A stretch of DNA of 64,000 nucleotides from the NCBI GenBank assembly GCA_017642895.1, contig JAEPON010000010.1:103534-167533 (forward strand), in the 5' to 3' direction. The DNA is from Roseitalea sp. (GTDB lineage Bacteria; Pseudomonadota; Alphaproteobacteria; Rhizobiales; Rhizobiaceae). The notes beneath the pieces are model-generated. The model did not search any database, was not told the DNA's origin, and saw only the letters and a list, made by a program, of their open reading frames with translations. This document shows positions 34,315-43,567 of the stretch, piece by piece (positions within the stretch are counted from its first letter, which is position 1; the number at the start of each line of letters is the position of its first letter). Made by a program: the position numbers and the translations under genes.

Positions 34315-35646
34315 TCAGTGCGGTAGCGCCTCGTTGAACTGCACTTTTTCGCCATGCGAAGGTGTGATGATCTCGCCGTCCCACATGATCCGGTTGCCCC
34401 GGATGACCGTGCCGACCGGCCAGCCGGTTACCTCCATGCCGTCAAACGCAGTCCAGCCCGCCTTGGTTCCCGCATCGGCATGGCGGATGGTCTCGCGTCT
34501 TTTGAGATCGACGATGGTGAAGTCGGCATCATACCCCTTGGCGATGCGCCCCTTGGCCGCGATGCCAAACAAGCGTTGTTGGCCGTGCGATGTCAGATCG
34601 ACGAACCGTTCGAGGCTGAGGCGGCCCTTGCTGACATGATCGAGCATGACAGGCACCAGATATTGGACACCCGGCATGCCAGAGGGTGAGGCGGGATAGG
34701 GCTTGTGCTTTTCCTCAAGCGTGTGCGGCGCATGGTCGGAGCCGAGCACGTCGATCACGCCCTGCGCTATTCCCTTCCAAAGGCCTTCGCGGTGGCGCGC
34801 CGCGCGGATTGGCGGGTTCATCTGGATCAGCGTGCCACGCTCGGCATAATCGTCGGCGGTAAAGGTCAGATGGTTGGGCAGCGCCTCGCAGGTGGCGACG
34901 TCCTTGTGGCCGGCCAGGAAGTCGATCTCCTCGGCCGTCGATATGTGGAGCACATGGATGCGCGCGCCAACATTACGGGCGATGCGCACGAGCCGCCTGG
35001 TGCATGTGAGCGCGGCTTCCACATCGCGCCAAACCGGATGGGACGACGGATCGCCCTCGACGCGTTCGCCTTCACGATCGCGCAGCCGGTATTCGTCCTC
35101 GGAATGGAAGGCGGCGCGGCGGCGCGTGTTGCGCAGGATGGACGCGACGCCCTCGTCATCCTCCACCAGAAGATCGCCGGTGGACGAACCCATGAACACC
35201 TTGATCCCGGCAGCGCCGGGCAACCGTTCCAGTTCGCCGACGATGGCGGCGTTCTCGTGCGTGCCGCCGACCCAGAAGGCGAAATCGCAATGCATGCGCC
35301 CGCTGGCGCGGCTGATCTTGTCGGCGAGCGCGGCTTCGGTCACGGTCAGCGGGCTGGTGTTGGGCATTTCGAACACGGCCGTCACACCGCCGAGCACGGC
35401 GGCGCGGGATCCGGTTTCCAGATCCTCCTTGTGCTCGAGGCCCGGCTCGCGGAAATGGACCTGGCTGTCGATCACGCCGGGCAGCACATGCAGGCCCGCG
35501 CAATCGATCACCGTCCCGCCAGCGGCGGCATCGACCGTGCCGATTTCGGCAATGCGCCCATCAATGATGCCCACATCACGCACGCCGATCCCGTCATGGT
35601 TGACGACGGTGCCGCCCTTGAGAACCGTATCGAACGTCTGTGTCAT
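34315..35646 (-). CDS. pyrC: dihydroorotase
   Basis: A 443-residue amidohydrolase. The metal site motif is VIDSQVHFREPGLEHKED (about residues 57-74), with EMPNTSPLT substrate-binding residues, IHVLHIST and GSDHAPHT further on. It closes carbamoyl-aspartate to dihydroorotate in pyrimidine synthesis; related allantoinases share much of the pattern, but the EMPNTSP segment favours dihydroorotase. Hyphomicrobiales often carry a second, pyrB-linked copy elsewhere. Divergent from ygfZ with 77 bp between the starts. Confidence 0.88.
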   Translation of the reverse strand: MTQTFDTVLKGGTVVNHDGIGVRDVGIIDGRIAEIGTVDAAAGGTVIDCAGLHVLPGVIDSQVHFREPGLEHKEDLETGSRAAVLGGVTAVFEMPNTSPLTVTEAALADKISRASGRMHCDFAFWVGGTHENAAIVGELERLPGAAGIKVFMGSSTGDLLVEDDEGVASILRNTRRRAAFHSEDEYRLRDREGERVEGDPSSHPVWRDVEAALTCTRRLVRIARNVGARIHVLHISTAEEIDFLAGHKDVATCEALPNHLTFTADDYAERGTLIQMNPPIRAARHREGLWKGIAQGVIDVLGSDHAPHTLEEKHKPYPASPSGMPGVQYLVPVMLDHVSKGRLSLERFVDLTSHGQQRLFGIAAKGRIAKGYDADFTIVDLKRRETIRHADAGTKAGWTAFDGMEVTGWPVGTVIRGNRIMWDGEIITPSHGEKVQFNEALPH

Positions 35647-35723
35647 CTGCCTGTCTCCACTGCCTTGCCGTTGACCTGTGATCGGCTTACGTATCGACCA
35701 TACGGTTTGCAAGGAAAGCTGAC

Positions 35724-36617
35724 ATGCCCTCTCTGGTTTTGCCCGGCCGGGCCGTGATTGCCGTGACGGGCGCGGATGCGGAGCACCTTTTGCACAATGT
35801 GCTGACCTGCGATATCGAGACGCTCGCGCCCGGCGTCGCACAGCCCGGCGCGCTGCTGACGCCGCAAGGCAAGGTGATGTTCGACTTTCTCGTCGCGCGC
35901 GACGGTGACGGCTTTGCAATCGACATTGACGGCGCGCAGGCCGACGCTTTCCTCAAGCGGATGATGCTCTACAGGCTGCGCTCGAAAGTTGATTTTTTCG
36001 TGCGCGATGAATCGGTTGTGGCGGTTTCCTGGGACGAAGAATCGGGTGCTTCGGACAATGATTCAAGCGCTTCACATTCTGATTCATCGGGCTCTCTTCG
36101 CGACGCGCGTTTTGCCGGCGCCCGGGTTTGGCGCACTGTGATGCCGGCGAGCACCAATGCCGCCGATCCCGCCTCGTCTGACGCCTGGGACCGATTGCGC
36201 ATCGGCAATGGCGTCGTGGAAAGCGGCGCTGACTTTGCGCTTGGCGATGTGTTCGGCCATGACATTTCGCTCGACCAGAATGGCGGGCTCGACTTCATAA
36301 AGGGCTGCTATGTCGGCCAGGAAGTCGTCAGCCGGATGCAGCATCGCGGCACGGCGCGGCGTCGCGTGGTGATCATCAGCGGCGACGAACCATTGCCGGA
36401 AGCAGGCTCCGAGATCACCGCTGGCGGCAAGCCCGCCGGAACGCTTGGCACCGTGGCGGGAGACCGCGCGCTGGCGATCGTCCGGCTCGACCGGATCGAG
36501 ACGGCACAGAGCGCTGGCGCGCCGGTGCTTGCCGGCGATGTGGCGGTGCGTGCCGATCTGCCGCCGGGCGTGAGGTACCAATGGCCAACCAAGGACAAGG
36601 ACGCCGGCAATGCCTGA
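35724..36617 (+). CDS. ygfZ: folate-binding protein YgfZ (GcvT-like)
   Basis: A 297-residue folate-dependent protein that helps maintain iron-sulfur enzymes. The family signature KGCYVGQE is near residue 194, followed by VVSRMQHRGTARRR. Between about residues 105 and 125 lies a Ser/Asp-rich insert (SGASDNDSSASHSDSSGS) not expected in this fold, probably a surface loop. The stop overlaps the HD gene start by 8 bases. Confidence 0.92.
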   Translation: MPSLVLPGRAVIAVTGADAEHLLHNVLTCDIETLAPGVAQPGALLTPQGKVMFDFLVARDGDGFAIDIDGAQADAFLKRMMLYRLRSKVDFFVRDESVVAVSWDEESGASDNDSSASHSDSSGSLRDARFAGARVWRTVMPASTNAADPASSDAWDRLRIGNGVVESGADFALGDVFGHDISLDQNGGLDFIKGCYVGQEVVSRMQHRGTARRRVVIISGDEPLPEAGSEITAGGKPAGTLGTVAGDRALAIVRLDRIETAQSAGAPVLAGDVAVRADLPPGVRYQWPTKDKDAGNA

Positions 36618-37239
36618 CAAGGCCGGCGCTCCGCCGCGCGCCTGGCAGCGCATGCTCTCGGGCCGGCGGCTCGACCTGCTCGACCCCTCACCGCTCGATG
36701 TCGAAATCTCCGACATCGCGCACGGGCTCGCGCGCGTTGCGCGCTGGAATGGGCAGACGCGCGGCGATCATGCCTTCACGGTCGCCCAACATTGCCTCGT
36801 GGTCGAACAGATCGTGCGCCGTCTGAAGCCCGATGCGGACCGGATGCTGCTTTTGATGACGCTGCTGCACGATGCGCCCGAATATGTCATCGGCGACATG
36901 ATCTCGCCGTTCAAACATGTGATGGGCGGCGACTACAAGGTGGTCGAAGGCCGGCTGCACACGGCCATTCATCTGCGTTTCTCGCTGCCCGCCGAAACGC
37001 CACCGGGCATCAAGAAGCTGATCAAGCGCGCCGACATGATCGCCGCCTTTCACGAGGCGACGCGGCTGGCCGGTTTCACGGCTGCCGAAGCAAGCACGTA
37101 TTTCGGCCGGCCGCGCACCGTGACAGCCGACGGATTGCCGCTCGTGCCGCAACCCTCCGCCACGGTCGAGGCTGCCTTCCTGGCGCGCTTTGGCGAACTG
37201 GAACAGGCCGCAGCCGCCTTGCCGAACGGGAAGGGCTGA
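36610..37239 (+). CDS. HD family hydrolase (YfbR-like)
   Basis: A 209-residue metal-dependent phosphohydrolase. The HD motif is LLHDAPEYVIGD (about residues 91-102), with an upstream metal-binding histidine in DHAFTVAQH and aspartate in KRADMIAAFHE. Relatives are 5'-nucleotidases for deoxynucleoside monophosphates. It overlaps ygfZ and is followed 3 bp later by the tyrosine phosphatase, forming a three-gene unit. Confidence 0.87.
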   Translation: MPDKAGAPPRAWQRMLSGRRLDLLDPSPLDVEISDIAHGLARVARWNGQTRGDHAFTVAQHCLVVEQIVRRLKPDADRMLLLMTLLHDAPEYVIGDMISPFKHVMGGDYKVVEGRLHTAIHLRFSLPAETPPGIKKLIKRADMIAAFHEATRLAGFTAAEASTYFGRPRTVTADGLPLVPQPSATVEAAFLARFGELEQAAAALPNGKG

Positions 37240-37242
37240 GCG

Positions 37243-37776
37243 ATGCCCTATCTTGCCGTCTGTTCGCTCGCCCGCATCCCGGACACGGCGCGGCACCATG
37301 CGCCAAGCCACATGCTCACGGTGATCAGCGGCGATCCGCCCGTGCCGCGCCCCGAAAGCGTCATCGCGGCACGCCATCTGCGACTGAACATGAACGACAT
37401 CGCCGTCGAGACGCCGGGGATGATCACGCCCGGCGAAACCCATGTGCGGCAGATCATTGGTTTCGCGCACGGCTGGGACCGCAAGGCGCCAATGCTGATC
37501 CACTGTTATGCCGGCGTCTCGCGCTCGACAGCCAGCGCGTACATGATCGCGCTGGCGCTCAATCCCGATCTCGATGCGTTGATGGCGGCCCGCCTGTTGC
37601 GGCTTCGTTCATCGACGGCGACGCCGAATCCCAAACTGGTTGCCATCGCCGACGATGTGCTGGGGCGCGGCGGCGCGATGGTGGACGCTATCGGGTCGAT
37701 CGGACGCGGGGCGGACTGTTTCGAGGGCGCGCCGTTCGTTTTCCCCGTGTCCGACGATCACGCCGACCAGTTCTGA
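37243..37776 (+). CDS. tyrosine phosphatase family protein
   Basis: A 177-residue dual-specificity-type phosphatase. The P-loop CX5R is HCYAGVSRSTA (Cys at about residue 87). The general-acid aspartate may be in the MNDIAVE segment near residue 48. Substrate unknown. Its last 19 bases overlap the 3' end of alkB on the other strand. Confidence 0.85.
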   Translation: MPYLAVCSLARIPDTARHHAPSHMLTVISGDPPVPRPESVIAARHLRLNMNDIAVETPGMITPGETHVRQIIGFAHGWDRKAPMLIHCYAGVSRSTASAYMIALALNPDLDALMAARLLRLRSSTATPNPKLVAIADDVLGRGGAMVDAIGSIGRGADCFEGAPFVFPVSDDHADQF

Positions 37777-38933
37777 AATTTCAGCGCGTAGGCGTTTTCA
37801 AGACCCGGACGGACATTGCAGCGGTCGACGTCGCCCTTTGCCCAGGCGCAGACCTTGGGGTCCATCACCCGACGCCAAAGTGGCGGGATGGCGGCGAGGA
37901 CGAACGAGCCGGGATAGCCGCTCGGCAGATGCGGCAAATCGTCGAAATTGCGCAGCGCCTGATAGGGCCTCAGCGGGTTGGCGTGATGGTCCGAATGGCG
38001 CTGCAGATGGAAAAGCATCAGGTTGGAGACGATGTGGTTGGTGTTCCAGGAATGGCGCGGCTCGCACGGCCCGTAGCGTCCGTTCGCCTTGCGCTCGCGC
38101 TTGAGGCCATAGTGTTCGACATAATTGGCCATCGACAGGTGGAACCACGCCACCGCATGGCTGATCAGGATGAAGGGCAGGACGATCCAGCCCAGGGTCG
38201 CAACAAGCAGCACGGCCACAACGAGCGCGATCGCATAGCCCTGCAACAGATCGTTGCGCCAGTGCCAGAAGGGCAGACCCTTCTTTTCGAGCCGCTTGCG
38301 CTCCAGCGCCCAGCCCTCAACAACCACGCCGGGGATCTCGCGCGCGGCGAACGCGTAGAGGCTCTCGCCGAGCCGGCCCGAGGCGCGGTCCTGGGGCGTT
38401 GCCACCTGCACATGGTGACCGCGATTGTGCTCGAGGCAGAAATGGGCATAGCCGCTGAGCGCGCACATGATCTTGGCGCCCCACTGGTCGAGACGGTTCG
38501 GCTTGTGGCCGAGTTCATGGGCGACGGTCAGCCCGGTGCCGGACGAGGCGCCGGCGCCGACGGCCAGCATCAACCACGCCCAGAACGGCATGGGCTGGGT
38601 GGAGGCGACGATCGCCGGCACGAGGAAACTCGCCCAGAAGACGGGGACCGACACAAACAGCAGCACCCGATAATACTGGTCTTCGGAGAGCGCGCCGACC
38701 ACCGCTTCGGGCGGATTGTTCGGATCGCTTCCGACCACCATGTCGATCAGGGGCGTTGCGACGTAATAGACAAGCACGGGGAGCAGCGCCCAGAGAGGAT
38801 TGCCCGTCGCCCAGAGCGCCAGCGCGCCGACCGCCGGGACCGACGGCGTGATGACGGATATGATCCAAAGCCATCGCTTGCGGTCGACATAGCGGATTTC
38901 CCCGCCTTCATCGGTTGTTGCCACGAAGATCAT
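37758..38933 (-). CDS. alkB: alkane 1-monooxygenase
   Basis: A 391-residue integral-membrane di-iron hydroxylase that oxidises medium-chain n-alkanes at the terminal carbon. All histidine boxes are present: HELGH (139-143), EHNRGHH (168-174) and LQRHSDHH (310-317), plus NYVEHYG (270-276), the AlkB-specific signature. Six membrane helices are predicted. It needs rubredoxin and a reductase, which are not encoded nearby. A likely promoter with a palindromic operator lies just upstream. Converges on, and overlaps, the tyrosine phosphatase gene. Confidence 0.94.
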   Translation of the reverse strand: MIFVATTDEGGEIRYVDRKRWLWIISVITPSVPAVGALALWATGNPLWALLPVLVYYVATPLIDMVVGSDPNNPPEAVVGALSEDQYYRVLLFVSVPVFWASFLVPAIVASTQPMPFWAWLMLAVGAGASSGTGLTVAHELGHKPNRLDQWGAKIMCALSGYAHFCLEHNRGHHVQVATPQDRASGRLGESLYAFAAREIPGVVVEGWALERKRLEKKGLPFWHWRNDLLQGYAIALVVAVLLVATLGWIVLPFILISHAVAWFHLSMANYVEHYGLKRERKANGRYGPCEPRHSWNTNHIVSNLMLFHLQRHSDHHANPLRPYQALRNFDDLPHLPSGYPGSFVLAAIPPLWRRVMDPKVCAWAKGDVDRCNVRPGLENAYALKFQNWSA

Positions 38934-38949
38934 GCAGGCGTGTCCATGT

Positions 38950-38967
38950 GTTGACGTTTACGTCAAC
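38950..38967 (-). promoter_or_regulatory. palindromic operator candidate in front of alkB
   Basis: GTTGACGT (38950-38957) and ACGTCAAC (38960-38967) form a perfect inverted repeat with a 2-base centre, 16 bp upstream of the alkB start. It overlaps the expected -10/transcription start of the promoter at 38966-38994, a position suited to a repressor. Regulators of fatty-acid or branched-chain catabolism bind similar TTGACG-type palindromes in proteobacteria, but the cognate regulator is not in the window. Confidence 0.5.
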
Positions 38968-38994
38968 TGTGCCCGAAGACCGCAGCGGTGTCAA
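38966..38994 (-). promoter_or_regulatory. putative alkB promoter
   Basis: On the minus strand a perfect -35 TTGACA (38994-38989) is followed by a 17-base spacer and a weak -10 CACAGT (38971-38966). The weak -10 shares two bases with the palindromic operator. Confidence 0.45.
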
Positions 38995-39012
38995 AGCCGC
39001 GCTGCGAGACGC

Positions 39013-39900
39013 TCAATCGCGGTTGAGAACCACATCGAGCCCCAGATCGAGCGTTGGCGCGGCCATTGTGATCTTCGAGGTCGAGATGAAGTCGACGCCG
39101 CTCTCGGCGATCGCCGCGACCGTATCGAGATCGACGCCACCGGAGGCTTCCAGCCGGACCTTTCCGCCATTGTGCGACCGGTTGATGGCGACGGCCTGGC
39201 GCAAGAGGTCTGGTGTCATATTGTCGAGCAGCACGATGTCCGGACGGGCCGGCAACGCCGCCCGCAACTGGTCGAGCGTGTCCACTTCGACTTCCACCAA
39301 GACCGTATGACCGACATGGGCGCGCGCATGGCGCACCGCTTCGGCAACCCCGCCCGAGACGGCGATGTGATTGTCCTTGATCAGCACCGCGTCGTCGAGG
39401 CCGAACCGGTGGTTGCTGCCGCCGCCGCAGCGCACCGCATATTTGGCAACCGTTCTGTGGCCCGGCACGGTCTTGCGCGTGTCGCAGACTTTCGCGTGCG
39501 TATGCGCGATGGTCGCCGCAAAGCGCGCGGTGTGCGTGGCGATGCCCGACAGCATCATCAGAAAATTGAGCGCGACGCGCTCGGCCGACAGGATGGCCCG
39601 TGCATTGCCGTTGATCGTGGCAACGATCGCGCCCGGCTCGACCGTGTCGCCATCGGCGACATGCGCCACGAACTGCAAGCCGCCGCCGATCGCCGCAAAA
39701 GCCGCTTCGGCCAGCGGCAAGCCCGCGATGGTGCCCTCGTTCCGGCTGGCGATGACAGCCCGCGCGGTCATGTCCGGCGCGATCGTCGCATTGGTGGTGA
39801 TGTCCCCTGCCCGTCCCAGGTCTTCCAGCAGCGCGGCACGCACGGTCTCCTCGACCATCAGGGCGGGCAGGCTGGGGGGATTTGATTGCAGGTCGGGCAT
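39013..39900 (-). CDS. nadC: nicotinate-nucleotide pyrophosphorylase (carboxylating)
   Basis: A 295-residue quinolinate phosphoribosyltransferase, third enzyme of de novo NAD synthesis. Landmarks are EDLGRAGDITT, CDTRKTVPGHRTVAKYAVRCGGG and the C-terminal EASGGVDLDTVA. ATG 39900 is chosen because GGAGA lies five bases upstream; GTG 39924 is an alternative. It belongs to a nadA-nadB-nadC set on the minus strand but is cut off from nadB by an inverted nucleotidase gene, so it probably has its own promoter in the 110-bp gap. Confidence 0.96.
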   Translation of the reverse strand: MPDLQSNPPSLPALMVEETVRAALLEDLGRAGDITTNATIAPDMTARAVIASRNEGTIAGLPLAEAAFAAIGGGLQFVAHVADGDTVEPGAIVATINGNARAILSAERVALNFLMMLSGIATHTARFAATIAHTHAKVCDTRKTVPGHRTVAKYAVRCGGGSNHRFGLDDAVLIKDNHIAVSGGVAEAVRHARAHVGHTVLVEVEVDTLDQLRAALPARPDIVLLDNMTPDLLRQAVAINRSHNGGKVRLEASGGVDLDTVAAIAESGVDFISTSKITMAAPTLDLGLDVVLNRD

Positions 39901-40010
39901 GACGATCTCCGGCGGAGGCGTCACGAAGACCCGCCGTCATGGAAATGTCAACGTGCCATGCCAAGCAGGCGTCATTCGCTTGCATCCGACACCATCCGCA
40001 GGAGCTTTCC

Positions 40011-41399
40011 ATGGCCGCCCTTTCCGCTACCGTGTCCCGCCGTCTCGTGCTGCGCGCGGGCGCCGCCATCGCCGCTGCCGCCGCCGCACCGAGCCTTGCG
40101 TTGGCGCAGAATGAAGCGGACATGACCACGATCATCCTGTCGGACCTGCATTCGCCGTACAGGCGCCTGCCGCAGCTTGTGGCGGCCGTGCGCAACCGCG
40201 CCGCCGAGGCGGGCGGAAAGGTGATCATCATCGTCAATGGCGACATGTTCGAGCGCGGCAATGTGGTGGCACTGCGCAGCCGCGTCGCGCCCGATCTTCT
40301 TGCGCTCGAAAAGCTGAGCCAGATCGCGCCCGTCTTCTTCAACATCGGCAATCACGAAACGGCCGTCCTCGAAGACATGGCGGTTTTCACGCGCGAGGCA
40401 CGAGCGCGCGGCGTGCATGTGATGTCGAACATCCTCGACGCAAGGACCGGCGAACTTCTGGCGCCGGCGGCCCTGTCCATCGGCGTGCGCGACAAGCGCG
40501 TTGCGCTGGCAGGACTCGCCACCGATAACATCTTCACCTACCGCACGCCGATCCGCCCCACGCTGACCATTCCGCAACCGGTCGCCTGGGCGCAAAGCCT
40601 GATGGGCGGGCTGACGCGCGAGGCCGATGCGGCGATCGTGCTCAGCCATGCGGGCGTCGCCGCCGACAAGGCGATGCTTGGTACGCTGCCGGAGCGCGCG
40701 CTGCTGATCGGTGGGCACGACCATTTGAACTTCACACACGAAGAACCGGGGCTTGCCTATGTGCACACCGGTTCATGGAGCAACGGGTTCACCATCGCCT
40801 CCATGACCCTCAATGCCGAAGGCGGCGCGGACACCACGTTCGAAAGCGTTGCGGTTGCCGCCGATGACGATCCGGACAGCGATATCGGCAATGCGGTCGT
40901 CACCGCCATGGACGAGCATCTGACGGATGAAGACCGTGCCGTCATCGGCACGGCGCCCGAAACGCTCGATCTTCCAAATGCGATCCTGTTCGCCACCGAG
41001 GCCGTGCGCGAAGCGACGGGCGCGGACATCGCCTTTCTCGGCCACACCACGTTCGGCACGGGGCTCGAGGCCGGTGAGATCAGCCGCTACGATTTCGACG
41101 CCTATATCCGGTTCGACGGCGACATCCGAACGGTCGACATATCGGGCGAACGGCTGGCCGCGATCATGGAACTGGCCAACCAGCACACGGCCACCGCGCT
41201 CGACCAGCGCACGGGCGATTTCGTCCATGCCGCCGAACTCGATATCGATCCGACCGCGACCTACACGGTCGCCGTCAATGGCTGGACCGCGATCAACCAG
41301 ACGGCCTATCTGGGCACGGACGATCTGGAGTTCGTCGAAGTGCCGGACCTGCGCCTGAAACAGGTGGTCGCGGACGCGCTGGCGGCGAACGCGGGTTAA
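40011..41399 (+). CDS. Tat-exported 5'-nucleotidase-like metallophosphatase
   Basis: A 462-residue two-domain enzyme of the UshA/5'-nucleotidase type. A twin-arginine signal (SRRLVLRAG at about residues 9-17, then an Ala-rich helix) predicts folded export to the periplasm. Metallophosphatase motifs follow: ILSDLHS, VNGDMFERGN, NIGNHE, LSHAG and GGHDHL. The C-terminal 5'-nucleotidase domain starts near residue 315, though its usual GGG substrate motif appears changed (GHTTFGTG). AGGAG precedes the ATG by seven bases. It sits inside the nad gene cluster in the opposite direction; a role in extracellular NAD/NMN breakdown is possible but inferred. Confidence 0.83.
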   Translation: MAALSATVSRRLVLRAGAAIAAAAAAPSLALAQNEADMTTIILSDLHSPYRRLPQLVAAVRNRAAEAGGKVIIIVNGDMFERGNVVALRSRVAPDLLALEKLSQIAPVFFNIGNHETAVLEDMAVFTREARARGVHVMSNILDARTGELLAPAALSIGVRDKRVALAGLATDNIFTYRTPIRPTLTIPQPVAWAQSLMGGLTREADAAIVLSHAGVAADKAMLGTLPERALLIGGHDHLNFTHEEPGLAYVHTGSWSNGFTIASMTLNAEGGADTTFESVAVAADDDPDSDIGNAVVTAMDEHLTDEDRAVIGTAPETLDLPNAILFATEAVREATGADIAFLGHTTFGTGLEAGEISRYDFDAYIRFDGDIRTVDISGERLAAIMELANQHTATALDQRTGDFVHAAELDIDPTATYTVAVNGWTAINQTAYLGTDDLEFVEVPDLRLKQVVADALAANAG

Positions 41400-41420
41400 G
41401 CGCACGCGCGGCGGGGCCGG

Positions 41421-42971
41421 TCAGGAGACCCGGAGATCGTCCACAACCGCCTCGGCCTGGTCGAGCGTCAGCAGCGTGCGGCGGGCCCAAGCCGGGTCCT
41501 GGTCGGGATAATCGGTGCGGAAGTGCCCGCCCCGGCTTTCGGTCCGGTTCAGCGCCGAAATGGCGATCAACTTGGCGGTCGTCAGCACGTTGGCAAACCG
41601 CGTGTCGCCATCGGCCCCGTCCTGAAGCGCCACAATGGCCAGCAGCGCCTGGCGCATGCCGGCCGCATCACGCACGACGCCGAGATGCGCGCTCATGATG
41701 GCGCGCAGCCTTGTCATGCCCGCATGATCGCCTTCGGCGACCGCGTCAGGTGCGTCGATGGACCCGTCCGCCCAGTCGGCGGGCGCCGGATCGCCGCTCT
41801 CGGCGTTCAGGGCGTCGGCGACGCGGGCGGCGAATACCACCGCTTCTAGAAGCGAATTGGAGGCGAGCCGGTTGGCGCCATGGGCGCCGGTCGAGGTGCA
41901 CTCGCCGCAGGCCCAAAAGCCCGGCAGCGACGTCCGGCCGTCCGCATCGGTCCAGATGCCGCCCATGAAATAGTGGGCCGCCGGTGTGACCGGGATCAGG
42001 TCGGTCGCCGGGTCGATGCCGGCATCGGCGCAATAGCCGTGAACGGTGGGAAACTCGCCGGCAAAGTCACGGATCGCCGTGCGGCAATCGAGAAACGCGC
42101 CGCGGCCCGCCTGCACTTCGGCGAAGATGCCGCGCGCCACCTCGTCGCGCGGGGCGAGTTCGGCGTCCGGGTGCAGCGGCACCATGAACCGTTCGCCGGC
42201 GCTGTTCAAAAGCGTTGCGCCATGGCCGCGCAGCGCCTCGGTCGCCAGCGGCGCGGGATCCTTGGCGACATCGATCGCCGTGGGATGGAACTGGACGAAT
42301 TCCATGTCCGCCATGCGGGCGCCGGCGCGCGCGGCCAGGCCGATGCCGCCGCCGCGCGCCTCGGCCGGGTTGGTCGTGACCGCATAGAGATGGCCGACGC
42401 CGCCGGTTGCCATGATCACATCGGACGCGCCGATGATTTCGCGTTCGCCCTGGCCCGCTTCGCCGCGCGCGATCACGCCTGTGACGCGTCCGGCATCGGT
42501 GACCAGCTCTTCGGCCACATAACCTTCGAGCACGCGCACATGGGACGCTCGGCGGATCGCCTCGACCAGCGCCTGCATGATGGCGCGGCCGGCCATGTCG
42601 CCCTTGACGCGCACGATGCGCGAATGGCTGTGAGCGGCTTCGCGGCTGACGGCGAGCTTGCCTTCCAGATCGCGGTCGAACGGCACGCCAAACTCCAGAA
42701 GATCATGGACGCGGTCCGATGCCTCTGCCGCCATGTCGACGATGATCGTCTCATCGACGATGCCGTCGCCGGCGGCGATCGTGTCGCTGACATGGCTTTC
42801 GACCGTGTCGCCCGGCGCGACGGCGGCGGCGATGCCCGCCTGCGCCCAGGCCGACGACGCGCCCCGACCGATCGGCGCGGCGGCGAGGATGGTGACCGGG
42901 CGCGGCGCCAGCTTCAGCGCGCAGAACAGCCCGGCCAACCCGCCGCCGATGATGAGGATGGGGTGGGTCAT
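41421..42971 (-). CDS. nadB: L-aspartate oxidase
   Basis: A 516-residue flavoprotein that oxidises aspartate to iminoaspartate, first step of de novo NAD synthesis. The N-terminal dinucleotide-binding [13 protein letters not shown], the [12 protein letters not shown] segment, and the active-site region HPTAID followed by TEALRGHGA are clear. It works with NadA, whose gene lies upstream on the same strand but is separated by a DUF559 gene and palindromic repeats. Complete. Confidence 0.95.
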   Translation of the reverse strand: MTHPILIIGGGLAGLFCALKLAPRPVTILAAAPIGRGASSAWAQAGIAAAVAPGDTVESHVSDTIAAGDGIVDETIIVDMAAEASDRVHDLLEFGVPFDRDLEGKLAVSREAAHSHSRIVRVKGDMAGRAIMQALVEAIRRASHVRVLEGYVAEELVTDAGRVTGVIARGEAGQGEREIIGASDVIMATGGVGHLYAVTTNPAEARGGGIGLAARAGARMADMEFVQFHPTAIDVAKDPAPLATEALRGHGATLLNSAGERFMVPLHPDAELAPRDEVARGIFAEVQAGRGAFLDCRTAIRDFAGEFPTVHGYCADAGIDPATDLIPVTPAAHYFMGGIWTDADGRTSLPGFWACGECTSTGAHGANRLASNSLLEAVVFAARVADALNAESGDPAPADWADGSIDAPDAVAEGDHAGMTRLRAIMSAHLGVVRDAAGMRQALLAIVALQDGADGDTRFANVLTTAKLIAISALNRTESRGGHFRTDYPDQDPAWARRTLLTLDQAEAVVDDLRVS

Positions 42972-42997
42972 GACGGCACCGTCGCCGCATTGGCGAA

Positions 42998-43061
42998 GAC
43001 CCCCACCCGTCCAATTCGCTGAGGCGAATTGTCCACCCTCCCCTCAAGTGAGAGGGAGACG
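42998..43061 (+). repeat. palindromic repeat copy A (upstream of nadB)
   Basis: The sequence runs GACCCCCACCCGTCC, then stem AATTCGC (43013-43019) / GCGAATT (43024-43030) around TGAG, then TCCACCCTCCCCTCAAG and GAGGGAGACG. It is 26 bp upstream of the nadB start. Copies B and C share the flanks but have different, still complementary, stems. Confidence 0.85.
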
Positions 43062-43140
43062 GTCGTCCAAGACAACGCCAACCCGGTTCCGATCAGACCG
43101 GATTTTGGCATTGCGCCATGGGAAAGGAACCGATTAGCGG

Positions 43141-43563
43141 TCATGCGTCTCCCTCCCCCTTGAGGGGAGGGTGGACCGGCGTGCGAGCGCCGGGACGGGC
43201 GGGGGTCTGACAGTATCGCCCCATGATCGCGGCTCTTATCTGCTCGGAAGCCCAGAACGGGTTGACGCGCACATCGGGCTCATCGAACCGCATCACGCGA
43301 TAACCCAGTGACTGCAAATAGGCGTCGCGCCGGACGTCATGGCGCTTGCCGGCGCCAGTTTCATGTGTATCGCCATCCACTTCGACGACAAGGCGAACGC
43401 GGTGGCAGGCAAAATCGGCGATGTATGGCCCGATTGCCGCCTGTCTGCGAAAGGGGTAACCCTGTTTGCGGAACCGGCGCAGTTCGTCCCAAAGCAGCCG
43501 TTCGGCAATGGTCGCGTGATGGCGAAGCGTCCTGGCGCGATCACGTTGCGTTTTTTCAACCAT
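43141..43563 (-). CDS. DUF559 (Vsr-like fold) endonuclease domain protein
   Basis: A 140-residue protein of the DUF559 family, related to very-short-patch-repair type PD-(D/E)xK nucleases. The core is IADFACHRVRLVVEVDGDTHE (about residues 48-68 region, with Asp and Glu-Val-Asp-Gly-Asp as likely metal ligands), preceded by RRFRKQGYPFRRQ and followed by RDAYLQSLGYRVMRF. ATG 43563 is 4 bp from palindrome C. The last 20 or so codons are read from palindrome B, giving the tail PARPGARTPVHPPLKGEG. It interrupts the expected nadA-nadB junction, so it was probably inserted. Activity unproven. Confidence 0.85.
   Translation of the reverse strand: MVEKTQRDRARTLRHHATIAERLLWDELRRFRKQGYPFRRQAAIGPYIADFACHRVRLVVEVDGDTHETGAGKRHDVRRDAYLQSLGYRVMRFDEPDVRVNPFWASEQIRAAIMGRYCQTPARPGARTPVHPPLKGEGDA
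43146..43207 (-). repeat. palindromic repeat copy B (inside the 3' end of the DUF559 gene)
   Basis: In reverse orientation to A and C. Its variable stem is CCGGCG (43176-43181) / CGCCGG (43188-43193), and it keeps the common flanks CCCTCCCC-TTGAGGGGAGGG and GGGGGTC. A and B face each other across about 85 bp, so together they form a 210-bp inverted pair. Confidence 0.85.
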
Positions 43564-43567
43564 GTTC

